From Candidatus Woesearchaeota archaeon (GTDB lineage Archaea; Nanobdellota; Nanobdellia; Woesearchaeales; GW2011-AR4): DNA of 23,829 nucleotides. Below are positions 21,870 to 23,829 of the stretch, piece after piece. Position numbers and translations under genes: made by a program. Where the stretch lies: the NCBI GenBank assembly GCA_016185815.1, contig JACPMT010000043.1, forward strand, positions 1-23,829. The letters run 5' to 3'. A model generated the notes under the pieces. It had not been told where the DNA came from and searched no databases. It was given only the letters and a program-made list of their open reading frames with translations. Position 1 is the stretch's first letter. Each line of letters opens with the position of its first letter.

Positions 21870-22214
21870 ATGGCTCGTTATTATCGTAGAAAGTTTTATC
21901 ACAGAAAATTTAGACATCGTCAGAAATTTCAAAGAAAATATTCGGCTTTAAGCACATTCTTTTACAAAACAAATAAATTTGTTAGAAGACATCCTATAAT
22001 CTCGGCAGTTAGTAGCATAATCCTATCAATAGTTTTAGTTAGGATTTCATTTAGCGAAAGATTTTTTGGTAATAATATTTCAGAATTTAAATTATGGTTT
22101 TTATTTTTTGCAGTTCTTTTAGGAATAATAGCCATATTTGCATTGAAAGTTTGGTATAGTAATCACGTATCAAATTTTAATGTTCAAGCAAATCTTAATT
22201 GGAGAAGAAGATAA
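21870..22214 (+). CDS. Basic N-terminus, two-span membrane protein
   Basis: 114 aa. The first 40 residues are strikingly rich in Arg, Tyr, His, Lys and Phe (MARYYRRKFYHRKFRHRQKF), followed by two membrane spans (about 44-60 and 74-92) and a short hydrophilic tail ending NLNWRRR. The basic segment would lie on the cytoplasmic face and might bind nucleic acid or acidic lipid. No family recognised. It has its own promoter and is followed by a T-rich stretch (about 22225-22260) that may terminate transcription. Confidence 0.65.
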   Translation: MARYYRRKFYHRKFRHRQKFQRKYSALSTFFYKTNKFVRRHPIISAVSSIILSIVLVRISFSERFFGNNISEFKLWFLFFAVLLGIIAIFALKVWYSNHVSNFNVQANLNWRRR

Positions 22215-22269
22215 TGGGCCCTTACTCCATTTATTTTTCTATTTAATTTATTATTTCTTCGTCAATAAG

Positions 22270-22277
22270 TTTAAATA
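22270..22277 (+). promoter_or_regulatory. TATA box of the frameshifted membrane-protein gene
   Basis: TTTAAATA centred at 22273.5 lies 26 bp before ATG 22300. It marks that ATG, rather than the later one at 22374, as the natural start. Confidence 0.6.
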
Positions 22278-22299
22278 GACCTAATAATCACATTTTAAT

Positions 22300-23093
22300 A
22301 TGACCAAGAATTCGACCTATGCTAAATACTTAAAATCAGCCGAAAATAATCTTGTTAAACTTAATTTTGTTATATGGTATCACAGGATTGCGTATCTGAT
22401 TCTTATATCTTTTTTTTTGGCGGAATTTTGGCTATAATTTCTGCGATAGACTTAAAAAATTATGTTATTGGTATTTTGGGAACTTTATTTCTTATAGCAT
22501 CTACAATAACCGCTATCATTTATACTAAAATCAATTATAGTGCTAAATATTCTTTGTCTCTTGCCCTGCTTATGTTAGCAAATTATATTGATGAATATAA
22601 AGCCAGTGCTGAAAAGTTAAGAGGTATAACAAAAAAGAAAATATTATTCTATTTAAGTTACATTAATAACTACTTTGAAAAACAATCAGGTCCAGAATTT
22701 TTTGATAAAGATACCTTATTGTTTGAGAAATTTAGTAGTCTAGCTAAAAGAATTAATTTTGCTGTGAACCATAATCAAATTAACAAATATAATACCTCTA
22801 AAATTAAAGAATTGGCTTGGGAACTTTATGCAGAAAAAGAAAAAATTTATGAGGATATTGATAGCATTTTAAACATGATAAAAAAAGAATTACCATTTAA
22901 ATCACCTCAAGATTATTTTAAAAAATTTGTAGAAAATAAATATGTTAAATTTTTTTTATTTGAAGCTTTGATAATATCAATAGTTCTTTTTTCACATTTT
23001 CAGTTTCCAACTTATGTAGGTAATGCACAAGTTTTCTGGGCTATAATATTCCTTACAGCATCTAACTTAACAATAAATTTTATAAAAAAGTAG
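22300..23093 (+). pseudogene. Membrane protein of unknown function with an apparent -1 frameshift at a T9 run
   Basis: Frame 1 starts at ATG 22300 behind a good TATA box (MTKNSTYAKYLKSAENN, then VIWYHRIAYLILISFF) but stops at 22437. Frame 2 (from 22374, ending 23093) continues the same hydrophobic helix (FFFGGILAIISAIDLK), then a second span (YVIGILGTLFLIASTITAII), a charged helical domain (about 130 aa) and two C-terminal spans. The two frames join perfectly if the nine-T run at 22410-22418 had ten T. The intact protein would be about 264 aa with four spans. The cause may be a sequencing or assembly error, phase variation, programmed slippage, or decay. No family recognised. Confidence 0.7.
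22410..22418 (+). repeat. T9 homopolymer at the frameshift point
   Basis: Nine T residues encode the phenylalanine run inside the first membrane helix. Adding one T restores a single long frame. Confidence 0.85.
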
Positions 23094-23161
23094 TTGCTAG
23101 TATTCAATAAATCAAATCCCCCAACCATCAACAACAATCAAATTCGTAAAACTCCGAAAGG

Positions 23162-23169
23162 TATATAAA
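23162..23169 (+). promoter_or_regulatory. Consensus BRE/TATA of the antitoxin gene
   Basis: CGAAAGG followed by TATATAAA is close to archaeal consensus. Its centre is about 27 bp before ATG 23193, predicting strong leaderless expression of the 49-aa protein. Confidence 0.7.
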
Positions 23170-23192
23170 CAGGGCAATCTATTGCCAAGCCA

Positions 23193-23342
23193 ATGAAGCA
23201 GGGCATGATTCTTATATCAAGGAAAGAGTATGAAGGTATGAAGGAAACGATAGAGGTACTGCAAAATCCGGAAATAATGAAGCAAATTCTGGAAAGCGAA
23301 AAGAATATTTCAAGAGGAAAGCTAAAGAAACTAAACATTTAA
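23193..23342 (+). CDS. Phd/RelB-like antitoxin, C-terminal type
   Basis: 49 aa: a short beta start (MKQGMILIS), then RKEYEGMKETIEVLQNP, EIMKQILESEKNISRGK and a basic end. This matches the C-terminal toxin-binding part of Phd/YefM and RelB antitoxins, which typically reads SLEEYExLLETLEILSDPELMxQI. The N-terminal DNA-binding half of Phd proteins is essentially absent, so this protein may neutralise toxin without regulating its own promoter. It is convergent with the RelE-like toxin gene and shares a TTAA with its stop codon. A strong leaderless promoter supports ATG 23193. Confidence 0.7.
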   Translation: MKQGMILISRKEYEGMKETIEVLQNPEIMKQILESEKNISRGKLKKLNI

Positions 23343-23596
23343 TATATTTTGTGGGTTCCGACTGCTTCTACAATAATCCTTTTGTTGAAGTCGTCAATGC
23401 TGTAAATCATTCTTATGTTTGAGCCCAGCCAGCAGCTCCATTTGCCTGCTAATCTTCCGTGCAAAGGATGAGCGCCAATTTCGGTTCTGGGCGATTGTTT
23501 TAATCTTTGAAGCTTGGCGGCGATATCCTGCCGTTCCTTGGCATAATACTGAAGCAGCTTTTCTGTCCTATTGTTTGCTGTATAAATTTCATACAT
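23339..23596 (-). CDS. RelE/ParE-superfamily toxin
   Basis: 85 aa with the RelE-type layout: an N-terminal helical hairpin (TEKLLQYYAKERQDIAAKLQRLKQSP), then HPLHGRLAGKWSCWLGSN, IRMIYSIDDFNKRIIVEAVGTHKIY. The strand order and RMIY and GTHKIY elements are those of RelE/YafQ-like mRNA interferases, which cut mRNA at the ribosome. It lies tail to tail with the antitoxin rather than downstream of it. A minus-strand TATA-like box at 23620-23630 is 26 bp from the ATG, so the message should be leaderless. It is divergent from the AbrB-like gene, which is an alternative partner. Confidence 0.78.
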   Translation of the reverse strand: MYEIYTANNRTEKLLQYYAKERQDIAAKLQRLKQSPRTEIGAHPLHGRLAGKWSCWLGSNIRMIYSIDDFNKRIIVEAVGTHKIY

Positions 23597-23619
23597 AGGT
23601 AAATCAAATAATAACTAAT

Positions 23620-23630
23620 ATTTAAAATTA
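23620..23630 (-). promoter_or_regulatory. TATA-like box of the toxin gene
   Basis: Minus-strand TAATTTTAAATA is centred about 26-27 bp upstream of ATG 23596, predicting a leaderless toxin mRNA. It lies in the 101-bp spacer shared with the AbrB-like gene. Confidence 0.45.
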
Positions 23631-23653
23631 GTCTTGCAGGCTTGCCCAAAACC

Positions 23654-23661
23654 TTTAAATA
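23654..23661 (+). promoter_or_regulatory. TATA box of the AbrB-like gene
   Basis: TTTAAATA preceded by AAAACC. Predicted start near 23683, so unlike most genes here the mRNA would have a leader of about 15 nt, including GGTGAT (23687-23692) as Shine-Dalgarno. Confidence 0.6.
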
Positions 23662-23662
23662 C

Positions 23663-23684
23663 TATGTATTACATATGTATTACA
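23663..23684 (+). repeat. Two perfect tandem 11-bp repeats (candidate operator)
   Basis: TATGTATTACA occurs twice without a gap, between the TATA box and the predicted start of the AbrB-like gene. Eleven bp is about one helical turn, so two protein dimers could bind the same face. Each unit is a near-palindrome (ATGTATTACAT). A 9-bp TACATAGGT follows (23681-23689) and also occurs at the toxin start (23592-23600). Confidence 0.6.
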
Positions 23685-23697
23685 TAGGTGATTTAAA

Positions 23698-23829
23698 ATG
23701 CCAACTGCGAAAATAAGGAAGTCGGGAAACAGCGCTGTGTTAGTCCTGCCGCCGCATTACCTGAAGGAAAGGGGGTTTGAATTGGGTGAGGATGTGGGAT
23801 TTGAGCTGTTCAGGAAAGAGAGCTTAAAG
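23698..23829 (+). CDS. AbrB/SpoVT-like transcriptional regulator or antitoxin, partial
   Basis: First 44 codons, cut by the window end. MPTAKIRKSGNSAVLVLPPH, then YLKERGFELGEDVGFEL, matches the swapped-hairpin AbrB/MazE DNA-binding fold (KIRKSGNSxxVxLPxxxL). Such proteins are antitoxins of the MazE/VapB type or small autorepressors. The tandem operator just upstream suggests autoregulation. A toxin partner, if any, would lie beyond the window or be the divergent RelE-like gene. Confidence 0.82.
   Translation, partial: MPTAKIRKSGNSAVLVLPPHYLKERGFELGEDVGFELFRKESLK

Noticed and set aside
22374..23093. Treating the ORF at 22374 as a normal complete gene
   Set aside because: Its first residues (VSQDCVSDSY) do not look like a membrane-protein start and no promoter lies upstream at the right distance; the frame from 22300 supplies the natural N-terminus.
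1..23829. CRISPR arrays, tRNA or rRNA genes
   Set aside because: No regularly spaced repeats, no T-arm GGTTCGA-like element with matching stems, and no conserved rRNA segment was recognised anywhere in the window; a tRNA or CRISPR scan would be decisive.

Overview
The window reads as chromosomal DNA from an archaeon, most likely a DPANN-type lineage (Woesearchaeota/Pacearchaeota-like; the phylum is my inference). Support: A-type ATP synthase subunits, archaeal RNase P protein Rpp21, a CarS-type CDP-archaeol synthase, diphthamide-gene remains, AT-rich DNA with short spacers, and a very regular promoter pattern in which a TATA-like box is centred about 26 bp upstream of the start codon, implying mostly leaderless mRNAs. 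Gene density is high, with many 4-nt overlaps.

Layout. 1-5750: A-type ATPase genes atpF-atpA-atpB-atpD plus an unlisted 39-codon membrane microprotein; atpA carries a 492-residue LAGLIDADG intein inside its P-loop. 5798-8258: phosphoglycerate kinase, convergent with a long coiled-coil protein. 8336-10782: K+-independent membrane H+-pyrophosphatase and RNase P component 4. 10783-12765: a structured non-coding stretch, then an unfamiliar five-gene operon (32-aa CxxC peptide, 62-aa glycine-zipper membrane protein, 49-aa charged protein, Tat-exported protein, TPR-like protein) behind a strong promoter with a 10-bp palindrome. 12809-14434: a dph2 fragment, then NUDIX, RpiB and a membrane protein. 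14435-19605: a polar-lipid head-group region (carS, GT2 glycosyltransferase, PlsC-like acyltransferase, a fusion of two intact CDP-alcohol phosphatidyltransferase domains, and on the minus strand psd, a PmtA-like methyltransferase and a pssA fusion). 19627-23093: small membrane proteins, a COG1031-like radical SAM protein and an apparently frameshifted membrane protein. 23193-23829: a Phd/RelB-like antitoxin and RelE-like toxin arranged tail to tail, then a divergent AbrB-like gene cut by the window end.

How the genes work together. AtpFABD and the pyrophosphatase both act on the ion gradient. CarS supplies CDP-archaeol; PssA, Psd and the PmtA-like enzyme would successively make archaetidylserine, archaetidylethanolamine and N-methylated forms up to archaetidylcholine, while the tandem phosphatidyltransferase could make one or two other head groups. 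The most unusual points are this head-group methylation operon, the paired double-domain phosphatidyltransferases, the Tat/small-protein operon, and the convergent toxin-antitoxin pair whose stop codons share one TTAA.
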